A program made the position numbers and the translations under genes. Of a DNA stretch of 64,000 nt, positions 8,651 to 17,202 are shown piece by piece. This DNA comes from Paenibacillus nuruki. GTDB taxonomy: Bacteria > Bacillota > Bacilli > Paenibacillales > Paenibacillaceae. The notes under the pieces were generated by a model. The model was not told the DNA's origin and searched no databases. It saw only the letters and a list, made by a program, of their open reading frames with translations. The stretch spans positions 62,001 to 126,000 of the forward strand of contig NZ_MDER01000034.1 in NCBI RefSeq assembly GCF_001721045.1, in the 5' to 3' direction. The number at the start of each line of letters is the position of its first letter. Position 1 is the stretch's first letter.

Positions 8651-9568
8651 ATGGAATCTAGACATTTATTTACGTTTCTAGTTGTGGTTGAAGTCGGAAG
8701 TTTCACACGTGCAGCCCAGCGACTAGATTATGCGCAATCCAGTATTACTGCGCAGATTCAAGCGCTTGAAGCAGAGCTGGGTACACCTTTATTTGATCGT
8801 ATGAACAAAAAGATTTTGCTCACAGATGCAGGTCGACGCTTGTTACCTTATGCACAAGAAATATCCAAAATGCATGCTCTTGCTAAAGATGCAATTCGTT
8901 CGGATGCCGATCTATCGGGTACATTAACGATAGGTGCTCCAGAATCGCTGGCTGCTTTTCGCTTGCCGAATATTATTCGTGAATATCGCAAGCATCATCC
9001 ATTGGTCAAAATCATTCTCAAACCAGGTGCCTGCGCAGAATTGCTAGAGATGATTCGTAGTGGAAGTTTAGATATCGCATTTCTATTGCAACCTGAGATG
9101 GAAGATCGTGAACTGCATATGGAGACACTGACGCATGAGAAAATGGCGATGATTGCGCCAATCGATCATCTGCTTGTAGGCAAAAAGCATATTGTACCTG
9201 AAGACTTACGCCATGAGACAATTTTGCATACAGAATCAGGGTGTACGTATCGCACATTATTCGAACAATATTTAAATAGTCATGGCATTTTTCCTGATCC
9301 TAGTCTAGAATTTTGGAGTCTGGAAGCGATTAAGCAGTGCGTGATGGCTGGATTAGGTATTTCTTTTTTACCATTAGTAGCTGTTGAGCGTGAATTGCGA
9401 GAGAACAAATTAGCACGGTTAGATTGGGATGATCGTGAACAACAAGTGTACACACAACTGAGTTATCATTTGAAAAAGTGGCAATCGCCTGCTTTAGATG
9501 CTTTCTTGGAGATCGTTCATCGTCATGCAGAGAGCTGGCAAGAAGAGGCTTTGATCCATACAAGTTAA
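8651..9568 (+). CDS. LysR-family transcriptional regulator, 305 aa
   Basis: The N-terminal winged helix-turn-helix (1-60) includes FTRAAQRLDYAQSSITAQI and LFDRMNKKILLTDAG. The effector domain (about 88-295) has the usual two-lobe pattern. The start at 8651 is chosen because GGGAG precedes it by eight bases and the protein then begins MESRHLFTF as in relatives; the ATG at 8636 has no ribosome site. It is divergent from the permease and 39 bases upstream of an esterase gene on the same strand, so it is a candidate regulator of both. The effector is unknown. Confidence 0.92.
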   Translation: MESRHLFTFLVVVEVGSFTRAAQRLDYAQSSITAQIQALEAELGTPLFDRMNKKILLTDAGRRLLPYAQEISKMHALAKDAIRSDADLSGTLTIGAPESLAAFRLPNIIREYRKHHPLVKIILKPGACAELLEMIRSGSLDIAFLLQPEMEDRELHMETLTHEKMAMIAPIDHLLVGKKHIVPEDLRHETILHTESGCTYRTLFEQYLNSHGIFPDPSLEFWSLEAIKQCVMAGLGISFLPLVAVERELRENKLARLDWDDREQQVYTQLSYHLKKWQSPALDAFLEIVHRHAESWQEEALIHTS

Positions 9569-9607
9569 ATACAGATGATTTCGAATTATGAAGGAGAGTA
9601 ATCAATT

Positions 9608-10534
9608 ATGCATAAAGTAGAACATTTAGATCATTTGGAAAAAGGGATACGCACACTGGTAGAAGAGTTTGTAGAAGCAGGTCGTCCTTCGGCTCTTCAT
9701 CAAAGTATCGAAGAACGTCGTGCAGGATATCTGAGTACAATTGCTTTAGCAGGAGACAAAGCAGATATTTATGCGGTTCACGATATTACGATAGATGAGA
9801 TTACTTTCCGCATCTATCAATCCGTCGATCAGTCTAATCTACCGGTATTGATCTATTATCATGGTGGATGTTTTGTCAGTGGAGACTTGGAGACACATGA
9901 TCAGCAGATGCGTCAATTGGCGCTAGAGAGTCAATCGTTGGTGATTGCAGTGGATTATCGTTTAGCACCAGAACATACATATCCAACAGCACATGATGAT
10001 GCGCTACACGCTGTGCATATTATTCGTGAACATCTAGCAGAGTGGGGCGGAGATACAGATCGAATCACAATCGCTGGTGATAGTGCAGGTGGACATTTGG
10101 CACTTGTGACCTGTTTACGATTGAAAGAACAGGGTGATTGGTTGCCTCAGCGTCAGATTCTAATCTATCCTATGCTGGACGCAAGCGGTACAAGCACCAC
10201 GTATGCACAATATGGCAATGATTATATCATAACAAGAGATGTGTTAATTAGTGGATATGAAGCTTATTTTGGCGATTTACCTTTGGATCATCCTGAAGTC
10301 AGTCCATTATATGCAGAGAATCTGACCGGACTGCCAGAAACGTATATGTTAACTGCTGAATTCGATCCGTTATTATTTGAAAATGAAACCTTTTATCGTA
10401 AATTGTTAGAGGCAGATGTACAAGCACATTGTCGTCGTTACCTAGGTGTGAATCATGGCTTTTTCCAATTAGCCGGAATCAGTATTGCAGCCAGACAATC
10501 CTTACACGATGTAGCGACGATGATTTACCGTTAA
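9608..10534 (+). CDS. Alpha/beta hydrolase, hormone-sensitive-lipase-type esterase, 308 aa
   Basis: It hydrolyses carboxylic esters of small substrates. The oxyanion motif HGG (YYHGGCFVSGD, about residue 80) and the nucleophile motif GDSAGGH (Ser near 155) are the signature of the HSL/BrefA esterase family. The acid is expected in the EFDPLLFEN segment and the His in GVNHGFF near the C-terminus. It has no signal peptide, so it is cytoplasmic. GGAGAG precedes the ATG. It may form an operon with the LysR gene upstream; a strong terminator follows. Confidence 0.9.
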   Translation: MHKVEHLDHLEKGIRTLVEEFVEAGRPSALHQSIEERRAGYLSTIALAGDKADIYAVHDITIDEITFRIYQSVDQSNLPVLIYYHGGCFVSGDLETHDQQMRQLALESQSLVIAVDYRLAPEHTYPTAHDDALHAVHIIREHLAEWGGDTDRITIAGDSAGGHLALVTCLRLKEQGDWLPQRQILIYPMLDASGTSTTYAQYGNDYIITRDVLISGYEAYFGDLPLDHPEVSPLYAENLTGLPETYMLTAEFDPLLFENETFYRKLLEADVQAHCRRYLGVNHGFFQLAGISIAARQSLHDVATMIYR

Positions 10535-10555
10535 CACCAGATTCATGTGATGATC

Positions 10556-10592
10556 AAAAGCAGACCTGACATCGATCAGGTCTGCTTTCTTT
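10556..10592. terminator. Bidirectional terminator
   Basis: The 13-bp perfect stem AAAGCAGACCTGA / TCAGGTCTGCTTT separates the esterase gene (+) from the end of the siderophore operon (-). Confidence 0.9.
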
Positions 10593-10606
10593 GTGTACTT
10601 AAATAT

Positions 10607-12217
10607 CTAGATATAAAGCTTAACGCCTTCTTGAGCAAACATAAATCGAATCATCGGACTGATCAAAGGATGCAACACGGACATATGCCCTTCACCCTCA
10701 AATACGATATGTTTTAGACGAATATCATGTGTGTTTTGGTAAGGCTTTATCTTTTCATAAAATAAGCGAGTATCATCAAGCATACTTTGATGCTCATCTG
10801 TTCCTATCGCTAGCATAAGATGGATGTTCACGTTTTGTTCGGCAAAAGCATTCTCCAGTGCAGGCAATAGATCAAATAAAACGCGATCTTTCCACCAGAA
10901 GGAAGGGCTTCCTGCAATATACGTCTGGAATAAGGATGGACGTGTGATCAATGTATATAAGGTAAAGAATCCGCCTAATGAATGTCCAAACAAACCCTGA
11001 TTTTGCGGATTTACTGGATAACGGCGCTGAATCTCAGGCATTAATTCCTGTTCGATAAAGTCTAGAAAATCATCGGCTCCTCCATTGCAAGGCCATGGTG
11101 TGCCATCCGGTCGTAAGCCAGATTGAATATCAGGTACCGTCAGGTCACGAAAGCGACGTTCAGATATAAAAGGTTCATCTGTGACATAACCAATACTAAC
11201 AATTATGCCTGAGGGTAGTCCGCGTGGGTGACGTGTCTGCAAGCGCATCGCTTCTGCAATCGAACCGAAATAAGCATTTCCATCCACCGTATAAAGAACC
11301 GCATACCCTTCAGCAGAAGGAGGTTTTACGGGCAGATAGACAAAAATCTGATACTCTAATCCTGTCTGCTTGGAACGAATCACAAAAGTAGTTGTTCCCG
11401 GTATAGCGTAGCGATCAGACGGTGTAAGCTGTTGTGCTAGAGCAGTGGCAGAAGAAGCCGAATACATAACAGAATCATCGGAAGATTGAGGAAAAAGAAA
11501 CTGTAATGCTTTCACAAAATATTGCGTCATAAACATAAGATCATGTGTACCACCGTCCTCAATATCTAACAAAAGATGCTGATCAGGGAAGCGTTTATCT
11601 TGCCATAATTGACATACCCGCAGAATATTTTTGACCATCGCTTGTTGCTCATTGTGCTTATAAAACCCTTCACGATTGCCTACAGATACGTATAATCTGG
11701 ACTGTGAAGCAGGCGCAGGTTGTGCTTCGATATAGTCCATTAACCCTTTGTACCAGCAGGAAGGAGAAAGCATACCCAGACGACCGAATACATCGGCTCT
11801 CCAGTACGCCGTACACATGGTCACCAATCCTCCCAAAGAACCGCCAATCATCCCGGTAGATTCAGCTTCTGGCAAAGTACGATACCGCTGATCCAAATGA
11901 GGCTTGACCTGATCTGCAAGTTCATGGATATAGACCTTACCTTGTCCACCAAAATCAGGGAAGGAGGGCTTTAACGCAGGTGCAACCCATGGCGTATATT
12001 CATACGTACGTCGATCTGTATGTACTCCTACTAAAATCAATTCGGTAAGTAATCCTTCGCGAAATAAACGATCTAGATAGTTCTGACAGTTAGCGATCAG
12101 TTGACCGCCATCATGCACATACACGACAGGATAATGACGTTCAGACAAATGGTACGAAGGAGGCAAGTATACCGTCACTTTGCGTCCTAGAATATCAAGT
12201 TCATCTTTATGTTTCAT
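10607..12217 (-). CDS. Tandem fusion of two siderophore-esterase-type hydrolases, 536 aa
   Basis: It is predicted to hydrolyse the siderophore backbone and release iron in the cytoplasm. Two complete esterase-D/Fes-like alpha/beta hydrolase domains are joined head to tail. Domain A (about 1-242) has nucleophile motif GGSLGG with Ser127 and His225 in DGGTHD. Domain B (about 272-530) has GHSLGG with Ser413 and a His in GEGHMS near 513. Domain B also opens with a VYLP-like strand, matching the start of domain A. A Ser/Ala-rich linker (about 245-265) joins them. It is the last gene of the feu-type operon, the position held by ybbA in Bacillus subtilis, where the enzyme has a single domain. It is 41 bases after the permease gene. 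Confidence 0.88.
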   Translation of the reverse strand: MKHKDELDILGRKVTVYLPPSYHLSERHYPVVYVHDGGQLIANCQNYLDRLFREGLLTELILVGVHTDRRTYEYTPWVAPALKPSFPDFGGQGKVYIHELADQVKPHLDQRYRTLPEAESTGMIGGSLGGLVTMCTAYWRADVFGRLGMLSPSCWYKGLMDYIEAQPAPASQSRLYVSVGNREGFYKHNEQQAMVKNILRVCQLWQDKRFPDQHLLLDIEDGGTHDLMFMTQYFVKALQFLFPQSSDDSVMYSASSATALAQQLTPSDRYAIPGTTTFVIRSKQTGLEYQIFVYLPVKPPSAEGYAVLYTVDGNAYFGSIAEAMRLQTRHPRGLPSGIIVSIGYVTDEPFISERRFRDLTVPDIQSGLRPDGTPWPCNGGADDFLDFIEQELMPEIQRRYPVNPQNQGLFGHSLGGFFTLYTLITRPSLFQTYIAGSPSFWWKDRVLFDLLPALENAFAEQNVNIHLMLAIGTDEHQSMLDDTRLFYEKIKPYQNTHDIRLKHIVFEGEGHMSVLHPLISPMIRFMFAQEGVKLYI

Positions 12218-12258
12218 AGCGTCGTATTCCTTTCTATGATAAATTTATGAAGGTGGTC

Positions 12259-13284
12259 TTAGACTTTACGCCGCCGACTTAACAACCAGACAAAATAAGG
12301 AGCTCCAATAATAGAAAGCACAATCCCGACAGGCAATTGAGCAGGTGAAAATAACGTCCGTCCGATAAAGTCCGCAATCAATACTAATAATGCCCCGATC
12401 ACACCACTAAGTGGAAGCGCACGCCGATGAGCCAGTCCAACAAGTTGAGTTGCCATATGCGGAGCAATCAAGCCTACAAAGCCAATACTTCCAGACACAG
12501 CCACACCTGAGGCGACAAGCCCTACGCTGATAAACATCAATATCGTTCGCTTTTGACGCAAAGGAATTCCCAGACTTAACAAGGTATGATCACCCAGACG
12601 CATCACATCCAGTAGACGTGTCTGATACAGTAACCATGGAAGCAATATCATCATCCAGGGAAGTAGAGAGATCACAAATAACCAATTGGCAGAGTTCAGA
12701 CTACCTGATAACCATGAAGCCGCTTTTTCAAAATCTTGCGGGTCCATTTTGAGTGAAGCATATAAAGTAATCGCCGAGAATCCAGTGGTAATCGCTATGC
12801 CGACCAGAATAAGTCGTTGCGGATTTAACCCATTTTGATCTTTGGCTAGCAAAAAGATAAGCAGTGCAGACAAAAGACCGCCTGCAATCCCGAATAAAGG
12901 CATAAGCATAATCGCTAGATTGCCTGTCAGATCAATCTGATCGCGAAGCAAAAACATAAATAGCACAATAAACATGCCGGCTCCTGCATTAATACCTAGA
13001 ATCCCCGGATCAGCCAGTGGATTACGAGTTAGACTTTGAACAACCGTACCTGCGATACCCAGCGAGATACCGATCAACAACCCCAATACAATACGAGGCA
13101 AGCGAAATTGAAAAATGACTACGGTATAAGAAGGATCGTTTGATGTATGAAACAAAGTCGATATAACATCGATCAGTGAAAGTTTCATTTCACCATACGT
13201 TAGCCCGATACAGATCATAAGCAAGATCGCTATTATACCTACACCGATTAGGATGAGATACCGTTTTTGAGCGAACTTATCCAT
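12259..13284 (-). CDS. feuC: Iron-siderophore ABC transporter permease, FeuC-like, 341 aa
   Basis: This is a FecCD/BtuC-family membrane subunit with eight to ten hydrophobic helices. Family landmarks include RLPRIVLGLLIGISLGIAG, the LADPGILGINAGA segment and the C-terminal GFVGLIAPH coupling-helix region that contacts the ATPase. AAAGGAGG precedes the ATG, and the start overlaps the end of the other permease gene by eight bases, so the two subunits are co-translated and probably form a heterodimer. The symbol rests on gene order and family, not on an alignment. Confidence 0.9.
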   Translation of the reverse strand: MDKFAQKRYLILIGVGIIAILLMICIGLTYGEMKLSLIDVISTLFHTSNDPSYTVVIFQFRLPRIVLGLLIGISLGIAGTVVQSLTRNPLADPGILGINAGAGMFIVLFMFLLRDQIDLTGNLAIMLMPLFGIAGGLLSALLIFLLAKDQNGLNPQRLILVGIAITTGFSAITLYASLKMDPQDFEKAASWLSGSLNSANWLFVISLLPWMMILLPWLLYQTRLLDVMRLGDHTLLSLGIPLRQKRTILMFISVGLVASGVAVSGSIGFVGLIAPHMATQLVGLAHRRALPLSGVIGALLVLIADFIGRTLFSPAQLPVGIVLSIIGAPYFVWLLSRRRKV

Positions 13285-14284
13285 GGCTTTTTCCTCCTTT
13301 GCGACGAATCAAATACAGGAAAAAAGGAACACCGAACAAAGCGGTGATCACACCAATCGGTGTCTCAAATGGATAATTCACAAATCGAGATAAAATATCA
13401 CAACAAGCAAGAAAAATACCTCCAAGAACGCCGGATAGTGGAATAATACGTCGATAATCAGTACCGCCGATCATTTTAGCGATATGAGGAACGATTAGTC
13501 CAATAAATGCAATTTTTCCAGCTAAAGCGACAGAGATACCAGATAGCAAAGCAACAGCGATAAAAGCAGCAAATTTAACAAGTTTGACCCGTTGCCCGAG
13601 ACCTTTAGAGATCTCATCACCCAGCGATAGTGCCGAAATTGAGCGAGCGAGTAACAGCATGATAACGAAACCTACGATAGCAAATGGAATCGACAACTGA
13701 ATCAGTTCAGGATCAATCTGATACAAGCGAGCGTTATACCAATAACTGATTCGTTGAGCCACATGAAAGTACATCGCTATCGCATCAGCCAATCCATTCA
13801 AAAACATACCGGTCAATGTTCCAAGAATCGCGAGTACAATTGGTGATTGTGCGCCTGGAATCAATGAGGACATCCCGAATACCAACAACATACCAAAGGC
13901 TGAACCCAGCATAGATACGACAATCAGACTGCTTCCATGCACAGAAGGAGCAAAGATCATACATAATGTAATCGCAAATACAGACCCATCAAGTACACCG
14001 AGTAACGATGGGGAAGCCAGATCATTACGAGTAATGCCCTGCATAACCGCTCCAGACATCGCTAGAAAAGCCCCGATCAATAGTGCACCGATGGCTCGAG
14101 GTAATCGAGAATGACGTATAATCTGATGATCTACATTACCAGCATCGAAATGAAATATAGCATTCCAGACATCCAGTGATGAGATATTTTTGGCTCCATA
14201 TAGAATAGATAAGATCATCATTAAAATAGTAACTACCGGAGCAAGTGTGAAAATCACTGCCGGTAGTTTGTTTATTTTGTACAT
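13277..14284 (-). CDS. feuB: Iron-siderophore ABC transporter permease, FeuB-like, 335 aa
   Basis: This is the second FecCD-family permease subunit. It carries SRLPRAIGALLIGAFLAMSG, the ASPSLLGVLDGS segment and FIGLIVPHIAKMIGGTDYR, the ATPase-coupling region. It starts 18 bases after the binding-protein gene with only a weak ribosome site (AAG-rich), so translation may depend on coupling to feuA. No transport ATPase gene is in the operon; in Bacillus subtilis the shared ATPase YusV supplies FeuBC. Confidence 0.9.
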   Translation of the reverse strand: MYKINKLPAVIFTLAPVVTILMMILSILYGAKNISSLDVWNAIFHFDAGNVDHQIIRHSRLPRAIGALLIGAFLAMSGAVMQGITRNDLASPSLLGVLDGSVFAITLCMIFAPSVHGSSLIVVSMLGSAFGMLLVFGMSSLIPGAQSPIVLAILGTLTGMFLNGLADAIAMYFHVAQRISYWYNARLYQIDPELIQLSIPFAIVGFVIMLLLARSISALSLGDEISKGLGQRVKLVKFAAFIAVALLSGISVALAGKIAFIGLIVPHIAKMIGGTDYRRIIPLSGVLGGIFLACCDILSRFVNYPFETPIGVITALFGVPFFLYLIRRKGGKSHG

Positions 14285-14302
14285 ATTAGATTCATTACTT
14301 TC

Positions 14303-15286
14303 TTATTTGGATTGTAACTTGTCGACAAAAGCTTGCAGAAATTGAATTTTGCTATAGGCAGTTCCACCTTGAGCCAGTGGATCGACTACATCGACAAATA
14401 CATTGCCATCTTTAACCGCTTGAATACTTTGGAAAATCGGGTTATTCTGCAAATCTTCCAGTGCGCCTGTAGCATCTGGATTCTCGTCTTCAGAGAATTG
14501 GATAAACAATACATCTGGATTCATCTGAGCAAATTGTTCGATCGATATCGCTTCTTGTGATTGTGCAGATGCAACTTCAGTTGGAATAGCCAATCCTAGA
14601 TCACTGTACAATACAGGATTAAAATACAAGTCAGGGCCATACAAGCAGACCGATCCTTCACGGATACGAACGAGCAAGACTTGCTTATCTTGTAGTGTAG
14701 GTTGTAAGGATGTTTTAGCCTTTTCTAAGTTGGCTTTGTATTCATTAATTTCTTGAGTAGCTTGTTGTTGCTTGCCACTAATGTCACCCAAAAGATTCAA
14801 GTTCGCTTCCCAATTGGTAGCGACATGCGAATATGGAATAGTCGGTGCGATCTGTTTTAATTTTTCCAGTACCGCAGGATCGAATTTGGTCGTTCCCAGA
14901 ATAATATCTGGTTTGAGTGACAAAATCTTTTCAAAGTTAGGATCAACTTTTTCACCTATCGATTCAGCTTGATCTGTAATCGAAGCGAATAAAGGCGGGA
15001 ATTTTCCAGAAATAGAAATAGCCCCAACTGGATGAATATCAAGTAAAATCGAATCTTCCATCGCTTCCAAAGAACCTGTAATCACGATTCGTTTGGCTTG
15101 AGCTGGAATCGTATACGACTGATTCAGATACGTTATCGTTCGTGTAGCTGTAGAAGTGGCATCGGTAGAAGCTGTTGCAGCGTTCGCTCCTGCTGGTGTT
15201 GCTGTGGTGTTGGCACTATTGCCACATGCGGCCAATAACACAAACATGACCATCATAAGTATAGATATGGATATTTTTTTCATCAT
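14303..15286 (-). CDS. feuA: Siderophore-binding lipoprotein, FeuA-like, 327 aa
   Basis: This is an extracytoplasmic, lipid-anchored receptor for a ferric siderophore. The signal peptide ends in the lipobox LLAAC (Cys21), followed by an Ala/Thr/Ser linker and a two-lobe periplasmic-binding domain (about 55-325) with a long connecting helix, as in the FhuD/BtuF class. The frame is open 14 codons further upstream, but GGGGAG lies ten bases before the ATG at 15286, with a second ATG immediately after it. A Fur-like box is 27 bases upstream. Catecholate (bacillibactin/enterobactin) specificity is inferred from the locus order. Confidence 0.92.
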   Translation of the reverse strand: MMKKISISILMMVMFVLLAACGNSANTTATPAGANAATASTDATSTATRTITYLNQSYTIPAQAKRIVITGSLEAMEDSILLDIHPVGAISISGKFPPLFASITDQAESIGEKVDPNFEKILSLKPDIILGTTKFDPAVLEKLKQIAPTIPYSHVATNWEANLNLLGDISGKQQQATQEINEYKANLEKAKTSLQPTLQDKQVLLVRIREGSVCLYGPDLYFNPVLYSDLGLAIPTEVASAQSQEAISIEQFAQMNPDVLFIQFSEDENPDATGALEDLQNNPIFQSIQAVKDGNVFVDVVDPLAQGGTAYSKIQFLQAFVDKLQSK

Positions 15287-15312
15287 AATAGTATAACTCC
15301 CCTCGTTATCAG

Positions 15313-15327
15313 TGAGAAAGATTCTCA
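15313..15327 (-). promoter_or_regulatory. Fur-like box before feuA
   Basis: TGAGAAAGATTCTCA is a 7-1-7 inverted repeat with one mismatch between arms, resembling the Fur consensus TGATAATNATTATCA. It is just upstream of the feuA ribosome site, so feuA may have its own iron-regulated promoter in addition to read-through from btr. Confidence 0.55.
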
Positions 15328-15369
15328 ATAGCTATGATAGAGGTTATGTTTCTTCTTTTCCATAGACAA

Positions 15370-17034
15370 TTAGCGGATCGTACATGGACTTTTGGCGGAC
15401 AGATACTGGATCAGTTCTTCACGTATTCTGGTCAAAGCTATCGGAGAATATTCACGCCATGGACTGGAACTTAGAATATGCAATCGATGTTGACGAACAG
15501 CAGGAAGATCCAGCCAACGGGAAGATTGACGTAACCGATGCCAGTGTTCTAAGGTCTCCGAGTCTTGACGAATTAAAATACAGATATGCTCTACATCGCT
15601 TGCTTGTAGCTGTTCCCATGTCACTAAGTCGTCTTCATTATTGTCTGCCGGTGTATCTTGAGGACGCTGTACCCCTAATTCGTGATAAACATAATCTAAT
15701 AATCCTGCTGAACCTAGACTGTATAACTGCTCACGAAGCATACGAACAAATAACACAGAAGGTCTGGAACCATCTGAACGTGTGAGTAAAGAGCGGGCAT
15801 GAGCCGTACGCTGATCGAAGGTATGAATCCATTGCTTTGCTTCTGCATGCATATCGAATAGATCAGCTAGTTCATACAATCCTGTTCGCCATGATCCTTG
15901 TTGTTCTTCAGGCAATGTTATCACTTTGGCATATTGACTTAAGCGATGATATTCCCATGGTTGAATAGCATGGGAGCATAGTATCCAATCAGGGTTCACT
16001 TCTTCGATTCGCCTCATTACAGCATGATCATGCGGATCTGCATGACCATATTCCAGATGATAAGGGATATCTGCACCATATCGTTCTAAATAATAGCCTG
16101 ACCATTTCGGATGTAAAGGTGCGGCATACGGCACAATATCAAGTGGCAACAAATACCCAAGTGTAGAAACACAAGCATAAGCAGCTACTTTTTGCTTCCG
16201 TTTGTTTATGTATTGTGAAGGAGAGACTCCAGTTTCTTTTTTAAATACACGGCTAAAATAAAACTCATCTCGATAACCGACTTCATGAGCGATATCTTTG
16301 AGCTTGTAACCTGAACGAAGCATAAGTTGTTTGGCTTTCGTAAGCCGAATTTCTGTTATATAGTCATGCGCACTTTGCCCGTATGTTTTTTTGAAAACAT
16401 CAGAGAAATGCTTGGCACTCAATCCAGCGATCTGACTTAATTGTTCCAAAGTCAGCGTCTGTTCAGGATGTTCTGCTATATAATTGCGAGCACGTACCAG
16501 CCCATCTTCAGGTTGTGGGTGATACACTGAATTGGCATGGACCGCTGTCACCATTTCAAATAGCAATTCAGTAGCATCGATCTGTGCTCGCCAGCGATGT
16601 AACGCATGAGTCGAACGAAAAGCAGAGCAGATCTGCTGACATTTCGCACTAGCATATAGAAATGTAGCTTCTTCGGGTAAAGAAAGAGATTGCATATCAC
16701 GAGCTAATAGTAATTGCTTCGAATCGTCTGGATGTGGAAAATACAGTTCGATATGGAGCATGGCTATATGTGTATGGAGATGTTCTGAAGATAAAGCAAA
16801 TGTACTTCCAGCATGGCAGATATAGACAGTATCTTGTCTCATAGGATAAGGATGATTTTCACGTTTTAAGACACATTCTCCTTCAATCAGCACAAGAATG
16901 GTGAGATGTGTCGCCATAATCTGTGTCAAAGCTAATGAAGACTGAGGCTGTATATGATGAATATCTGCATGATGCAGTTGTAATAGATAAGGATGTGGTG
17001 GAGCTGTTAACGATAGTGAATCTGGAAAGTTCAA
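15370..17034 (-). CDS. btr: Btr-like AraC activator fused to a siderophore-binding domain, 554 aa
   Basis: It is predicted to sense the imported siderophore and activate feuABC. An N-terminal cupin-like region (about 20-170) is followed by a double helix-turn-helix AraC domain (about 181-279, with FSDVFKKTYG and FSRVFKKETGVSPSQY). A FhuD/TroA-type binding domain fills the rest (about 282-554). This is the architecture of Bacillus subtilis Btr (YbbB), which binds bacillibactin and is of similar length. I choose a TTG start at 17034: GGAG lies eight bases upstream, whereas the frame's first ATG sits inside the Fur box. The feuA start follows 83 bases downstream. Confidence 0.87.
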   Translation of the reverse strand: MNFPDSLSLTAPPHPYLLQLHHADIHHIQPQSSLALTQIMATHLTILVLIEGECVLKRENHPYPMRQDTVYICHAGSTFALSSEHLHTHIAMLHIELYFPHPDDSKQLLLARDMQSLSLPEEATFLYASAKCQQICSAFRSTHALHRWRAQIDATELLFEMVTAVHANSVYHPQPEDGLVRARNYIAEHPEQTLTLEQLSQIAGLSAKHFSDVFKKTYGQSAHDYITEIRLTKAKQLMLRSGYKLKDIAHEVGYRDEFYFSRVFKKETGVSPSQYINKRKQKVAAYACVSTLGYLLPLDIVPYAAPLHPKWSGYYLERYGADIPYHLEYGHADPHDHAVMRRIEEVNPDWILCSHAIQPWEYHRLSQYAKVITLPEEQQGSWRTGLYELADLFDMHAEAKQWIHTFDQRTAHARSLLTRSDGSRPSVLFVRMLREQLYSLGSAGLLDYVYHELGVQRPQDTPADNNEDDLVTWEQLQASDVEHICILIRQDSETLEHWHRLRQSSRWLDLPAVRQHRLHILSSSPWREYSPIALTRIREELIQYLSAKSPCTIR

Positions 17035-17060
17035 TGTTGATTCTCCTTTACATATGAAAA

Positions 17061-17075
17061 TGATAATCATTATCA
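17061..17075. promoter_or_regulatory. Fur box, perfect 7-1-7
   Basis: TGATAATCATTATCA matches the Bacillus Fur core TGATAATNATTATCA at every position. It lies 26 bases upstream of the btr start and next to a TATAAT on the minus strand (17081-17086), so bound Fur would block the btr promoter. Confidence 0.92.
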
Positions 17076-17104
17076 TAATTATTATATCAGATTGTATAAG
17101 TTGC

Positions 17105-17119
17105 TGAGAATTATCATGA
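17105..17119. promoter_or_regulatory. Second, weaker Fur-like site
   Basis: TGAGAATTATCATGA matches 11 of 14 informative positions of the Fur core. It overlaps a separate inverted repeat GAGAATT-N6-AATTCTC (17106-17125), in the gap between btr and recQ. Confidence 0.4.
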
Positions 17120-17202
17120 ATTCTCTGTTAAAATAGAAGGATAGATTTGAAGCAGAAGAAAGTTATATCATCACTACAGAATTAGGATAAGGAGTTTTGG
17201 CA

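Noticed and set aside
15384-15785. 133-codon plus-strand frame opposite btr
   Set aside because: It is antisense to a well-supported gene, has no ribosome site, and begins at the end of btr only by codon bias.
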